Of a stretch of DNA of 64,000 bases, positions 1 to 10,417 are shown piece by piece. Origin of the DNA: Kalmusia sp. IMI 367209 (taxonomy: Eukaryota; Ascomycota; Dothideomycetes; Pleosporales; Didymosphaeriaceae). How positions within the stretch are numbered: position 1 is the first letter of the stretch; each line of letters opens with the position of its first letter. The stretch spans positions 3,286,001 through 3,350,000 of the forward strand of contig JAPEUQ010000004.1 of the NCBI GenBank assembly GCA_027946365.1, read 5' to 3'. The notes below the pieces were generated by a model that saw only the letters and a list, made by a program, of their open reading frames with translations, did no database searches and was not told the DNA's origin. The position numbers and the translations under genes were made by a program.

Positions 1-40
1 CATGTCCTATGCGGATTTGGAAGAGGTCAATGTTATATAG

Positions 41-400
41 AAGGCCGCTGACGATGCAGAAAAGCTAAGCCCAGATGCTTGTCCCTTGGCTATCAACAAT
101 CCTGACGCGTATGTTCACGCCAACATCTATTCCATCGCCGAAAAGCACAATATCAAGGGGTTGAAACAGGAAGCCGCTCAAAGATTCGAGAAGAGTCTCG
201 ACAATATGTCTTCCGGTGATTCCTTCTACGAAGCTGTCAGGGTTGCCTTCACGACTACCCTCAGTACTGACATGGTTCTTCGAGATATGATTGCCAAGTA
301 CGTTTGCAACGAGAAAAGCCTATACGGGATGTACGACTTGCTGGTGGAAGACATGCAGAGCATCCCTGGGTTAGCTTTCCTTATCTGGCGATACGAGTAG
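41..400 (+). CDS. BTB/POZ-domain protein, 3' exon only
   Basis: The open frame encodes about 119 residues that match the C-terminal half of the common fungal BTB/POZ protein family. It has the helix segment 'ANIYSIAEKHNIKGLKQEAA' followed by a family-typical region on ageing helices (FEKSL...FYEAVRVAFTTT) and ends at a TAG at 398-400. The frame has a TAG at 38-40, but the preceding bases (TGTTATATAG) look like a 3' splice site. I therefore place the exon start at 41, in phase 0, with the BTB core itself lying upstream of the window. These proteins are often adaptors or simply uncharacterised in fungi; no specific role can be given. The alternative is a truncated pseudogene with a real stop at 38-40. 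Confidence 0.55.
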   Translation, partial: KAADDAEKLSPDACPLAINNPDAYVHANIYSIAEKHNIKGLKQEAAQRFEKSLDNMSSGDSFYEAVRVAFTTTLSTDMVLRDMIAKYVCNEKSLYGMYDLLVEDMQSIPGLAFLIWRYE

Positions 401-1082
401 TCACTTTTGGATAAGGCGAGGTCGGGGAGCCAAGAATCAAATAGCAGCAGCAGATATAGGCGTCGAGCAGTCGACCATCTGATGAGGTATCTTAGGATAC
501 GTGGTTTTAGCGCGGACGCTGTCAATTACACGTAATGGTATAGTACAAAGCGGCCTAAGCAGTTTCAAAAGCTGCTCTACGTAATTCAAGTGGAATGAAC
601 TGTATTGAACACCGAAGACTTCGCTTTTTATCTTTGGTGCTAGCTTGGGTCTGAAGTTTTCACTAAAGCTATCGTGATATTCTATCAAGGAAACCTCCGT
701 CTGCATTTGCAAGATCGTCAAGAGCATACGTTTCACGAGAAACGCTGGGTATACATAGCTTTAGCACATATAAGTAATTGCAGAAAAGGAAGACTCAAGT
801 CAGCGTGAGATACAGTCTACTACAGACACAAATCTCACAAGTAAAGAGACAAACATCCATGAGCACCATGACCAAATTCTACCTGCGCGATATTCTTGCC
901 AACATGCTTCTAGTCGCTCATGGAAGCATTAAAAAATCATGATGATCGCCCAGCCCATACAGTTCGGTCTGTTCCATCGTCGTGCTCAGGCCGCAATGTT
1001 CTGGGACGCCGCACTTTGGATGCCCATAGCAGTCGCTAAAAGCCATCAGTACGCCTTAAAAAAAGTTGCAATTTTCAATGAC
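401..1082. other. intergenic, nothing recognised
   Basis: No coding region, RNA gene or repeat could be supported. Short open frames on the minus strand overlap the BTB exon and show no family resemblance. The stretch lies between the ends of two convergent genes. Confidence 0.5.
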
Positions 1083-2224
1083 TCACAGCCAAAAAGATTC
1101 CGAACACTGGACGCGATCGCAGTTGCCTACAAAGTGGTAAGCAGATGTTGACAAGTAGCTATATGTTGGTCAAGAACTCACCATCAACGCGCTTCGAAAT
1201 GCAGACAGCGTCCCAACCAAACGGCTTGCCGCCATATTCCTTCGAAAACTTGGGCAACATCAAGTCCGGGATCGACGCCCAGAGCGCCGTCAGCGCCCCG
1301 ACACAGTCATTCATGCCCTCGTCCGTTCTCTGGAATGATGTCAGCAATGATGATTATAACGCGAGCATCGATACGTACGCCGTTGAACTCAATACCGACA
1401 CGCAGGTGCGGCGCAACATCGGCACCAGTGCCGTATATCCCGACTTGGATCCAGTCGGCGCTGTTGGCGAACTCCCTGCAACCTCTTTCCTGCAATTGAT
1501 AGCGGTTCGTGTCGCAGTCAGTTATGATCTTGAACATTGCGTATGCGGTGTCGATCATGAGCTTCTGCTGATTACGACTGGTGGACCAGTCGCTCAGCAC
1601 GCGGAGCTTCACGTTCGCCTCACAACCAACATTGTAGCAGATGTCGATTAGTTGCCACCAACCATCCCGGCAATGCGCACGCTCTTCCCACTCACTGTCT
1701 TCATCGGGACACAGCTTGTGCAGCCCCATTCGAAAACGGCTGGCGAGTATCATCTCATGCGTATCTATGTGTTCGTAAGTGAAACCAACATGTTGACTGG
1801 AGGGTGTCGTCAGTGTATGCGCTACTCAGGAGGCTTCACGCTCAACTTACCGCCTCCAACCTATCATGACCTCCAGTTTGAGTTGGGGCTCATCCGTTGT
1901 GTCCGCATCTCCTACCATCAAGCCCATGGAGCTCGCCATGCTGAAAGTACCGGGAATCTTGCTGGGTTGCGTGCCTACAATAGTCGTAAGTATACAGCGT
2001 CAAACGCATCTTGGAGCGACATTACCATTGGCAACAGCGGCCTCCACGGTAGCGAGATGCGCAGCTTCCTCGTCGGTGAGACCAGAGTAACGCTCGTAGG
2101 TCCGATTGGCCGTGGAGTTGGGAAACGATGGGACGGCGTCATGGACGGTGGTGTTGCTGAAAGGAACGGCGGATGCCGTCCAGATAAGCACTGTCAAGAG
2201 CGGAGCTAAGCATTGACGCCGCAT
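1083..2224 (-). CDS. cysteine-rich secreted hypothetical protein, 5 exons
   Basis: I assemble five exons on the minus strand: 2224-2026, 1974-1851, 1796-1379, 1329-1182 and 1126-1083. The total of 933 nt gives 310 residues. Each intron is GT-AG, 48-55 nt, most with a CTGAC-like branch site, and all joins keep frame. The N-terminus MRRQCLAPLLTVLIWTASAV is a clear signal peptide, followed by several N-glycosylation sequons (NTT, NST, NRT). The mature part has about ten cysteines, including the C-terminal NCDRVQC, which suggests disulfide bonds. The central part includes GWWQLIDICYNVGC. I do not recognise the family. It is a secreted protein and possibly an effector-like or wall-associated one, but that is inference. 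Confidence 0.6.
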
Positions 2225-2865
2225 CTTGGTTGGTTCTCGCGGGCTAGATAGAATAGGCGGCGGGACGCGACGATCGAGAGCAAAGGAGGAAATCCAGGTG
2301 AGCACTCTGCGGTTGATCACGAAACCTTCAGAGGAGTAGGACACTGGTACTTGGGCTTAAAATATAGACGCGCCAGGCTAGTGCTCGTCAGGATTAGGGC
2401 CCGGGCGTTCAACTGCCGTCATGGGTGAAGGACACGAGAGTGGGGTGATAGCATGCAGAGCTCAATTCGGCAGGAGCAGATTGCTCGGAAGGAATACAAG
2501 AATCTCAAGAAACGAAATGGCGCTGAGTTGCAATAAGAAATGGTATGTATGAGCGTCCGAGCCTCCCTGTTCATGTCGCATACGTCCTAGTCGACGGTGA
2601 GGTTGAATTGGTTCTTCCCGAACAGCAAGAGGTGATGATGTTTGTGTAGTAGTCTGAAAGCCATAGCACAAGATTGTAGCATCCTATATACTGTATGTAT
2701 CTCGTTCAATTGGATGGATCTCGCTACTCCTCGACCCTATCCCCAACAATTTAGACAAAAGTTTGAAGGCGCGTTAATCTGTGAGGTATCCCAGCATACA
2801 TGGTATTAATAAATAAAGGAAAAGGCATCAAAATTCTGTCCTCTGACTCAGTATTGATCCTCAAC
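2225..2865. other. intergenic region between two minus-strand genes
   Basis: This stretch holds the promoter of the secreted protein and the 3' flank of the ketoreductase. I see no additional gene or repeat. Confidence 0.5.
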
Positions 2866-4130
2866 CTACTCCTTCTGCTTCCAGACTTCCTCATGTTCCA
2901 ACAAGCTCTTGACAGTATCCACCACGCTCTCTTCCAATCCGATATACGACCAACCTGGCGAGAAGATCTCATAACTCCTACTCGTATCCCATCCCGTTGG
3001 GTCAACACCAGGGGGCAACAGCTGCTCCGCTTGGCCCTCTGCGACGCGATCTTTCAAGTTCGGGAAATGCTTGCGGATCGTATTGATGACGAGCTGAGGA
3101 GAAATGAGGCCCGAGACGAGGATAATGCGTTTGTTAGACGCAGTAGGACGCGTGAGCGCTTCGATATGGGCGCGCGCTACGTCTCGGACATCCACCTATA
3201 TCTGTTAGTATTAATCCTTGAGATGCGCTTCCTCTCCGTGCTTTGCTCGCTACGTATCTTGGAGAAAGAATATGAGACAAACGTACGAAATGATAGAACG
3301 GAAATTTCAGTCCTTCGATAGACTTGTGTGTCCCGTTCAAGAAACTGTACACCGCAAACGTGTTCGTCTCGTTGACGCCTTTCGGTCCAGGTACATACTG
3401 CAGCATAGGCCCTATGATGATATCAGGGTTGATGACTGTCAGATCAAAATTAGGCTTATTTTCATCCATGTACTTCCAAGCCGCCTGCTCTGCCAGCTTT
3501 TTGGAGGCATTGTATCCAGCGACGACGTTCTTGTTTTCCACCGCGTAATCGGCGGTGACCTGCTTGCATGAGCCCCGTGTAGATAGATAAGGGAGGGGGG
3601 ACGAACAGGGTTCCAATCAGCCTCCGTATACGGCTTCCCTGCTTTACTGTAGTCATCGAATTCATTGAGGATAGCGACGGCGCTCCCGAGGAGGACGAAG
3701 CGCTTCAGTGTTGGGCCTCCGGCTTTGTGGGCGCACGATATGAGGCCAACCGTACTGTTACCTTTAGCACCCGCCCTTTACCACAAGATCAAGAGCTCTA
3801 TGCTGACCCTTCGATCGCGGGCCTTATGATCTCCTCGCGGATATCCGTTACACTAAAATTCAATGGACTTGCATTATGAATGATGTAATCGAAGGAACCA
3901 AACTTGCTGAAGACCTCATCGAATGCGCCTTCAGCGGTGATGTCAGGGACGAAAGCAAACGTAATGTGGGACTCCCAGTCAGGATGCAGTTCGATAAGTT
4001 CCTTAGCTTTTTGGTCAGCTCTTACGGTGGCGACGATGTGGTATTTGCGCTCAATAAGGCCAGCGAGAATGTGCGCGGCTACGAAGCCGTTAGCGCCTGT
4101 TAAGAGTACTCTTCCCAATTGTGATGTCAT
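2866..4130 (-). CDS. GRE2-like NADPH-dependent ketoreductase / dihydroflavonol-reductase-like SDR
   Basis: Four exons (4130-3808, 3754-3607, 3559-3287, 3195-2866) total 1074 nt and encode 357 residues, a usual length for extended SDRs of the GRE2 / dihydroflavonol 4-reductase type. The N-terminus carries the Rossmann motif VLLTGANGFVAAHIL. The catalytic YxxxK is visible as YNASKKLAEQ, and the family segment EGTVGL joins exactly across intron 1. Intron 3 has a perfect TACTAAC branch site. Such enzymes reduce methylglyoxal, diketones or aldehydes with NADPH in the cytosol; the substrate cannot be read from the sequence. The neighbours give no pathway context. I am confident in the family and unsure of the substrate. 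Confidence 0.85.
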
Positions 4131-4735
4131 TTTCGCTTCGATATTTCCTTAGGTAGGACTAGCTGTAGAATCGGATGAGTATACCATGGCCGCGCTCTAC
4201 TGGCCTTTATACCTTAGTAGTCAAGATGCTGGACGCATCAAGAAGGCGGGGACGCACCACGGAGCTACGTTAGCGTAAACATACTCCAAGTGTCAGTGTA
4301 ACTTTCGTACCCCCCATTAGCTTCTTTCAGCACTAATGGCAGCTTTTGTAATCAACCAAGACGCTGACTTTGATCCAAGACGTCTGTAGCAGGGACAGTC
4401 AGCGCCAGTAAGCCAATTGATATGGGTCGCCTACTCGGAAGATCAACACTCGACATGCCGCAATAAGCGGGGTATCAGACATGTCGCCATACCCTTCGAG
4501 TCCCAGAACCGGCAAGGATAGGGATAAGTCACCTAACTGGTCAGTCAATGCATAATTGCCTTTATAGGAATACAGTCAAGGGACAAGCCTAAGGAACTTC
4601 TTCCAATTTTGTATTATGTATTCTGGGGTAACTCGGCGCACAATGCATCCTTGACTTTTGTCTCAGTTTTATACCATGGCATCTTTATCACATAAGTGTT
4701 TTCGATAACAGTGGTATTACCCTATCCACATCGTC
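4131..4735. other. intergenic, nothing recognised
   Basis: This is the promoter of the ketoreductase and the 3' flank of the next minus-strand gene. It contains several short AT-rich stretches but no supported feature. Confidence 0.5.
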
Positions 4736-5914
4736 TCAACCGCAAACCCCAAAATCCCTACAAATTTCCCTCCCCACAGCCTTGACACCCTCCACAAGCC
4801 ACAACTGCGCATTGCTAAAGACCAAAACACCACCCGGTATAAAAGCAAAATTATTCGACTCCAATCCTATCCATACTTTTCCAAGCAGAACGCCTTCCGG
4901 GCTCCACACATGCACCCCATCACCGCACCCTGCCCACACATTCCCTTCGGTATCCGCGTGAATACCATCCGGGAACCCGTTATCGACGTAGGCAAAAGTC
5001 CTGCGATTCTCCAGCCTCTTCTCTCCGACGATGTCGAAAGCATAGATGGTCGCTGGCCGAGAAGCGTTGAGCGCGAACTCAAAAGCGCCTGTGTCGGTGA
5101 CATACAGCGTCTTCAAGTCGGGCGAGAATTCGAGGCCATTGGATTGCGTGAAGCCATCTGCAACGACTGCAATCTCTCCGGTGGAAGGATTGAAGCGGTA
5201 TACTTGCTGTGGGATCGTAGGCACGGGCCGGAAGTCCTGGTAGTAGCCGTATGCCGCATCTGTGAACCATAGATCGCCGGTGACGGGATGCTGACGGACA
5301 TCGTTCACAGAGCTGAAGTTCCTCCCAAGGTAGCTATTCAAAATCACTTCGGATTTGTTCGTCACGGGGTCTACGCTCACGAGACCAGAGTAGTGGTCGA
5401 AGTCGCCCTCATCACAAAAGAGGAGGCGTGGTGGAGTCGTGCTTTGATTGGAGCCGGGCGGATACCAGTTTGTGCCGCCGTTTGCCTCGTTGACGTCTGG
5501 GTAACGGGTTGAGGAGATGGCGTAGTCGTTGACGAGATCGATGACAGTGATATTGATTGGATTGTCGAGACTTTGGAAGTTGCTGGTCACGTAGATCTTG
5601 TTCGTCTCTTTATTGTATGTTCCCATCTCATGGAAGGCTTCCCAGTCCAGATTATACAGCCGTCGCGCAGTAGCATTATCGCCGAGGATATTGGTGCGGA
5701 AGGTATCGTTGAAAGAGAGCAATGCTATGGTCGATGGGTCCGAGGCATTCGTCGTAACCAGGTTGGTGAAATATGCCGGATTCGTTGCCGCCGCCAGCAA
5801 ATCGACGGGTATTATGCTCGACATGGTGGTAAGCGTCGTAGTGATTACCTTCCAGACAATTGGCAGCGATAAGTGAGCACCGGCATGTATGCTCCCTATG
5901 ACGGGTGCTTCCAT
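4736..5914 (-). CDS. SMP-30/gluconolactonase-like beta-propeller protein
   Basis: This is a single-exon gene. From the ATG at 5914 it encodes 392 residues; an ATG at 5824 would give 362, and the open frame runs further upstream without an ATG-supported family match. Family-typical segments appear in order: HEMGTYNKETNKIYVTSN, LLFCDEGDFDHYSGLVSVDP, NDVRQHPVTGDLWFTDAAYG, SNGLEFSPDLKTLYVTDTG and FPDGIHADTEGNVWAGCGDG. These match the fungal SMP-30/gluconolactonase/LRE family, six-bladed propellers that bind a divalent metal through Glu, Asn and Asp. Many N-glycosylation sequons suggest the secretory route, but the N-terminus is not a textbook signal peptide. Likely role: hydrolysis of a sugar lactone or related ester; the substrate is unknown. 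Confidence 0.8.
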   Translation of the reverse strand: MEAPVIGSIHAGAHLSLPIVWKVITTTLTTMSSIIPVDLLAAATNPAYFTNLVTTNASDPSTIALLSFNDTFRTNILGDNATARRLYNLDWEAFHEMGTYNKETNKIYVTSNFQSLDNPINITVIDLVNDYAISSTRYPDVNEANGGTNWYPPGSNQSTTPPRLLFCDEGDFDHYSGLVSVDPVTNKSEVILNSYLGRNFSSVNDVRQHPVTGDLWFTDAAYGYYQDFRPVPTIPQQVYRFNPSTGEIAVVADGFTQSNGLEFSPDLKTLYVTDTGAFEFALNASRPATIYAFDIVGEKRLENRRTFAYVDNGFPDGIHADTEGNVWAGCGDGVHVWSPEGVLLGKVWIGLESNNFAFIPGGVLVFSNAQLWLVEGVKAVGREICRDFGVCG

Positions 5915-6553
5915 CCCCACGTTCTTGTATCGGCCGGAGAAATGAGGACTATCGTCATAACCCCTCACTGGTCGTAGCACCCGGAGACGGGCCGGAACAT
6001 TTTCATCGGCAGTTGCAGCGGTTGTGTTTTCCAATTGGTCTCTAGCCACCCTAGACTTTGGGTGATGCTGCCAAAGGGAAAATTGGGTGTAAGTGGGGCG
6101 GGGTAGGACAATGGCGCCGTCGCAAGGTACCACTCCTGATTTGCATCGCCAATTACTACAAATGGGATGGTGTGGACGATCATTGAGGCATTGATTTTTT
6201 CATGCCTCGAGACGAGGCTTGGCATTGGGAGGCTGGGACAGCAACAACCCTGATTCTGAAATTCAGGAGGTTGGGAAGTAACTGTGTTGTCATACTTAGA
6301 CGGCTCCAAAGAGAATACGCAACCGCAAAATTGATGCATTACCATCATCTGCAACCGGCGCCAGACATCTACATTACGAGTAAGCAATAAGGACGCATAA
6401 TACACCGAGTAATCCCAGATTACATAAAATCAAGATGGAATAGTCCTCAAGCATTTGTCCGCTGACGGTAAATCGAAAAATCCTAACAATTCGTGGTATC
6501 ATATACTGCCCAAAAACCAAAGTAGCCCGAACCCTCCATTAAAAACATTATCT
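5915..6553. other. intergenic between lactonase-like and GH76 genes
   Basis: This stretch contains the upstream region of the lactonase-like gene (the open frame continues to 6133 but looks like 5' leader) and the 3' flank of the GH76 gene. Nothing else was recognised. Confidence 0.4.
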
Positions 6554-7723
6554 TTACCACCATATCCTCCCAGCAATACTTCTCTTCACCTCTCTCTTGA
6601 CCACACTCCTCCCGGCCCCAATCATACCATACGCCGCCGCCGCCCCTCCACTCGCCCTAATCGCCGCATCTACCGTTTCCAACGCGACGAATTGCTCTAT
6701 CGAGTTTAAACTCGGGTTCCATCTCCCCTGCACTCCTTTCGAAACGCCAACCAGAATACCCGTGATCTCGCCTTGTAGCTCGGGCAAAATGACAGCCGTC
6801 GCGCCCAGCCACCTCGCCAGTATGCCCTTAAAGCTGACCTGATCCGTATTACACGACCCGTCGCCCTCGCAAATAGCCTCGAAGAGACTCCCATCGCGCA
6901 CGAAATTACGCTCCGCAGCAGCGAGCAGACCCTTTGTGCGATCGAGCCACGTAGGAGACGAGGTATGCGACGCCATGACGGCCGCGCCGTACAAGAACGC
7001 TCCCACATTATAACTCCACTGATTATGATTCAAGTCGACGCACCCCTTTGAATCGTCGGTCCCATCATACACATTGAAGTCCCCATCGATCAGCCCCACG
7101 CCCGCGACCCAATCGTAGCTCTTCTCCGCCCACGCCTGCGCGTCCGCGTCGCCCGTGAGCTTGGCCAGGCGGGCAGCGAGCTGGAAGAACAGGCCGTTCG
7201 CAATGCTGGACTTGTAGTCGTATCCCGCGTCTCCGGCGTTGATCTTGAACTTCATGCCGCCGCTGCATGTGCTCTCGTCCCATCTCGCTTTCTGCTCGTT
7301 GAACACGTTCCTCGCCAGGTCGACGAAGGCTGGGGCGCCCGCGGGAACGGGTACGCCATTCTCTGCCGCTGTGAGCGCGGAGAGCGCCCACCACGCTTGG
7401 TCGTCGTTGCCGGTGGCTTCGGGCATTATGAAGTCATTGCCGGCCGTGGCCTGGTTGAACAGCGTGTTCTTGGAGAGGTCTTCGTACTGCTTGTCGCCGG
7501 TGACGAAGCCGTAGGTGAAGAGGGCATTGTTGATGATGCCGGATTGCCACCAGTAGTAGGGCTGGGGGGCGAGGACGAGGGATGGGTTGGGGAAGGTAAG
7601 TTTGAGGGATTGGGCGATTTGCGCGGCGCTTGTGATCAGGGAGGAGATGGTGGTGGTAGTGTCTTCGGCGGAGGTGAAGGCGAGGAGGGGTGATATTGCG
7701 GAGAGGTATGTTGAGGTACGCAT
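6554..7723 (-). CDS. glycoside hydrolase family 76, alpha-1,6-mannanase (secreted)
   Basis: This single-exon gene encodes 389 residues, starting at an ATG followed by a signal-peptide-like stretch (MRTSTYLSAISPLLAFTSAE). GH76 hallmarks are present: the YYWWQSGIINNALFTYG segment, the catalytic double Asp in GNDDQAWWA (about residues 105-113), and the NLHNQ-equivalent NHNQWSYNVGAFLYGAA. GH76 includes endo-alpha-1,6-mannanases and the fungal wall transglycosidases Dfg5/Dcw1. Those two carry a C-terminal GPI signal, which I do not see here (the end is basic, GRIWW), so a soluble or secreted enzyme acting on mannan or wall glycans is more likely. The C-terminal 50 residues are Ala/Gly-rich and low in complexity. 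Confidence 0.85.
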   Translation of the reverse strand: MRTSTYLSAISPLLAFTSAEDTTTTISSLITSAAQIAQSLKLTFPNPSLVLAPQPYYWWQSGIINNALFTYGFVTGDKQYEDLSKNTLFNQATAGNDFIMPEATGNDDQAWWALSALTAAENGVPVPAGAPAFVDLARNVFNEQKARWDESTCSGGMKFKINAGDAGYDYKSSIANGLFFQLAARLAKLTGDADAQAWAEKSYDWVAGVGLIDGDFNVYDGTDDSKGCVDLNHNQWSYNVGAFLYGAAVMASHTSSPTWLDRTKGLLAAAERNFVRDGSLFEAICEGDGSCNTDQVSFKGILARWLGATAVILPELQGEITGILVGVSKGVQGRWNPSLNSIEQFVALETVDAAIRASGGAAAAYGMIGAGRSVVKREVKRSIAGRIWW

Positions 7724-8779
7724 CTTGTGTTTGGTGATTTTAATGAATGACTAAAGCAATTGAATGAATGTGATGCCGAATTAGACGGCGATGAAGGACT
7801 GGAGTAGAGCTCTAGGATTCCATAAAGAACGACTGGTATTAGCGAATATGAGTATTCGAAAGGACTGCTGGAGAGAGGGGCCAAGAGTGAGCAAGAACAA
7901 AATGAGGAACAGGTGGATACTTATCCATCCTCCTGTTCCTCAGCCCTGATGTGTGTCTCATGCTGTGTCCAGCCAGAACTCATCGCCCTGTGGGTATGGA
8001 ACAATCTGCATAAGAAGCGTGGCTCCACTCTTAATCCCACTCTCTAAAAAAATCTGGTTGAGATGGCAATCTCATTTCCTTCGTACAAGTCGATGACTTG
8101 GAAGTGGATCGGGAAGTGTTCCCTTGAACCCTATCAGGGCAAATATTGTTCTCGCCGCCGTAACCCTGTAGTATCTGAGACGTCGAAAATCCTCCGATTG
8201 GTCAGATACCTTCAAGTCGTTGGTGTTTCTTCAGAAATTGATTTGTGATTGGACAGGGGCGTAAGATGTGGGTGTGTTTGGGATAGAATTAGCCGAGATA
8301 AGAAGGGGACCTGATACACGTCAACCAGTTTGATAGGTGCTATACCTGGAAGCGTTCTTTATGCGTTGCCAGCGAACAGGAGAAAACGCATCAATGTGCT
8401 GACAATATGTAGTTCATAGTATCAATTCACGTTTTGTGCAGAACGAACCGGTTGCGGCTCATAAAGTCGCTGAAGAGCCTGTTTTGAAGCGATGAACAGA
8501 AGGGTGGAGAGGACGCCACAGTCAAAGTGCTGATGTCGCAAACAAATAGTACTATGTCACAAGCTTGAGGACGCATTGTGAGCTGAATTACCCTGGTATA
8601 CATAATACAAAAGCGAAAATGTACTCAAGTCTCTTGGCCTCCGACTGTAGTGTTGAAACACGATGGCGAAAGACTCCGGGTTTGTGCCGTCTTCTCGGCT
8701 CGAACATTGGCACTATGGTCTTTCATATGCATTAGCACTCAGCAATACTATCACCAGCCTCATAGCCTTGCCTTCGGTA
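7724..8779. other. intergenic, no gene supported
   Basis: This is the promoter side of the GH76 gene followed by sequence without recognisable coding potential. The short open frames here show no family resemblance. Confidence 0.45.
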
Positions 8780-9460
8780 GTCCACCCACACTCTTGACAA
8801 ACCTCGCCCTCCCCTCAACAAACACCTTCACCTTCCCGTTCTGCACGCAGATTACCGTGGGCGCCTATTTAACCCTCCACTATCACCAGCCTCACCCGAG
8901 CCATCACCACGCTCGGCGTAGGTGCTGACCTCTTATACTTCATATTGATCTCCGCCGTGACCGAAAACGTGCCGCACATATATTAGATCAGCCTACCATG
9001 ACCTCATAAAAGCAGCGCAGCCGTGACACCGCCATGCAGCGCCGCTCTCGATGCCCTTGCCCAACGAGAGGTAAAGAATAGTCTCTGGTCCACCCGTCTG
9101 CGCGCGTGCATCTGCGTTTGTCCCCTCGACCGCTGCTTGCAGACACTTCTTCTCGTCCGCACTAAGATTGCCGGACGTCTCCGCCAGCTGTGTGCCATTC
9201 TAAGACGCGTGGTCGCGGCTGCTGCTGCGCCGCGGTCGGTATACGTAGGATAACGTTCGGATAGCAGCGTCCGTGTAGAACGTTTGCGCGAAACATGTAT
9301 TGGGAATCCTCCGTGTCGCCGAGCCTACAGATAGGAGCTCCCGTTTGTGCAGCTGGGTTATAGTGGGATCGGATAGCAGCGCGTTGCACCACCCGTGCTT
9401 GGTGAAATCCTCGAGGCGTTCGAACAGGAAGGACTCGCTTGCATCAATTGGTGAGGCCAT
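8780..9460 (-). pseudogene. decayed HotDog-fold thioesterase relic
   Basis: Reading down from the ATG at 9460, the frame begins MASPIDASESFLFERLEDFT and contains LSDPTITQLHKRELL and TDAAIRTLSY, like the N-terminal part of fungal 4HBT thioesterase-superfamily proteins. Homology continues after a TAG near 9200 with PETILYLSLGKGIESGA, then shifts by one base into HGGVTAALLL. The same frame then has a TGA and a TAA before MCGTFSVTAEINMKYKRSAP (about 8960), the central HotDog strand region. A further frame change is needed for a C-terminal piece (NGKVKVFVEGRARFV, near 8800). The first stop could lie in an intron, but the two later stops and two frame shifts cannot be explained by ordinary splicing. 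I read it as an inactivated gene. Confidence 0.6.
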
Positions 9461-10417
9461 TACAGACTCAAGGGGGATAAAGAATGGGTTTCGCGAAGAG
9501 GGCTAGCCCTCATGTAAGGCTGTAGATGCATTGCGACGAATGGAGGGGTGGTGGAGACCTGCGTGGGAAAGCGATTGTGATGACTATATGCTATATTAGC
9601 TCGTGCAGTTAGTGCGGTGTTTATATGCATTGTTGAGCCTATGATTTAAGATGTGGTGAAGTGATAAAGTCATGTAACGAAGTAGTGTGAGAGATGCACG
9701 CATGAGCGCGTCTTTTAGTGGGGCTGGCTGCACGATCATCAGCATTCCTTGGCAAAGATCGTCTAAACTTCGTTCAGAGTTGCGCAGATCGCCCGCGTAG
9801 ATAGACGAAGGATAGACGAAGGAAGCGAACGCTTTAGTACGATCCACAAATGCATGTGGTGCAAGAGATGATAGATAACCTATACGACAGAGTCGTATTT
9901 GATGTACATTTGTTGCTGCAACGGTTATATATCATGATTAGGTCCTCATATTCACATAAAAAGACTAGATGTGATAACAAGTGGTGATTGTATACGTAGA
10001 AATGTCTGACCACAAATGAATAGCCAATGACGAGTATCAATAATGCCAAAAGCCGCCCAGCGGCAAGGTCCGAAAGAACCACAAATGCTGACGACCAAAC
10101 CATTCCGAGAACGCCATATGTATGCAAGGGTATATCCTAAGCCCAGAAGAAAGCCAATCCAATCCGTCCCGCCCACATATGCCGTATCAATGCTATGTAC
10201 ATAACTCATCACCAACAAGCTTTTCCTCACTCTTGAATCAAATCCTGCTCTTGCAAAAGATGTTCTCAACGGCCTGCCCCTGAGAAAAATGCTAATTCCA
10301 AATGCTGTTTTTGATTGCCGAATGCTATGCTAATGCTGGAAAACAAATATGCTAATGCTGGGGTATCGAAAATGAAAAGTCGGAGTCAAAAAATTGAGAA
10401 GTCGAAGAAGGTAGAGG
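9461..10417. other. intergenic, AT-rich stretches and short repeat
   Basis: No gene is supported. The region contains a short direct repeat at 10326-10361 and otherwise unremarkable sequence upstream of the relic and downstream of the next minus-strand gene. Confidence 0.45.
10326..10361. repeat. 14-bp direct repeat
   Basis: The sequence TATGCTAATGCTGG occurs at 10326-10339 and again at 10348-10361. Looser ATGCTAAT/ATGCTG variants lie just upstream (10289-10307). Confidence 0.6.

Noticed and set aside
38..40. Stop codon in the BTB frame as evidence of a pseudogene
   Set aside because: The sequence before it looks like a 3' splice site, and the exon can start in phase directly after it, so a stop in an intron is simpler.
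7397..7693. Plus-strand Gly/Val-rich frame antisense to the GH76 gene
   Set aside because: Mirror frame of a GC-rich coding region; no independent support.
10326..10361. Short direct repeat as a CRISPR-like or transposon signature
   Set aside because: Only two 14-bp copies, no inverted ends and no transposase; a fungal nuclear genome would not carry CRISPR arrays.
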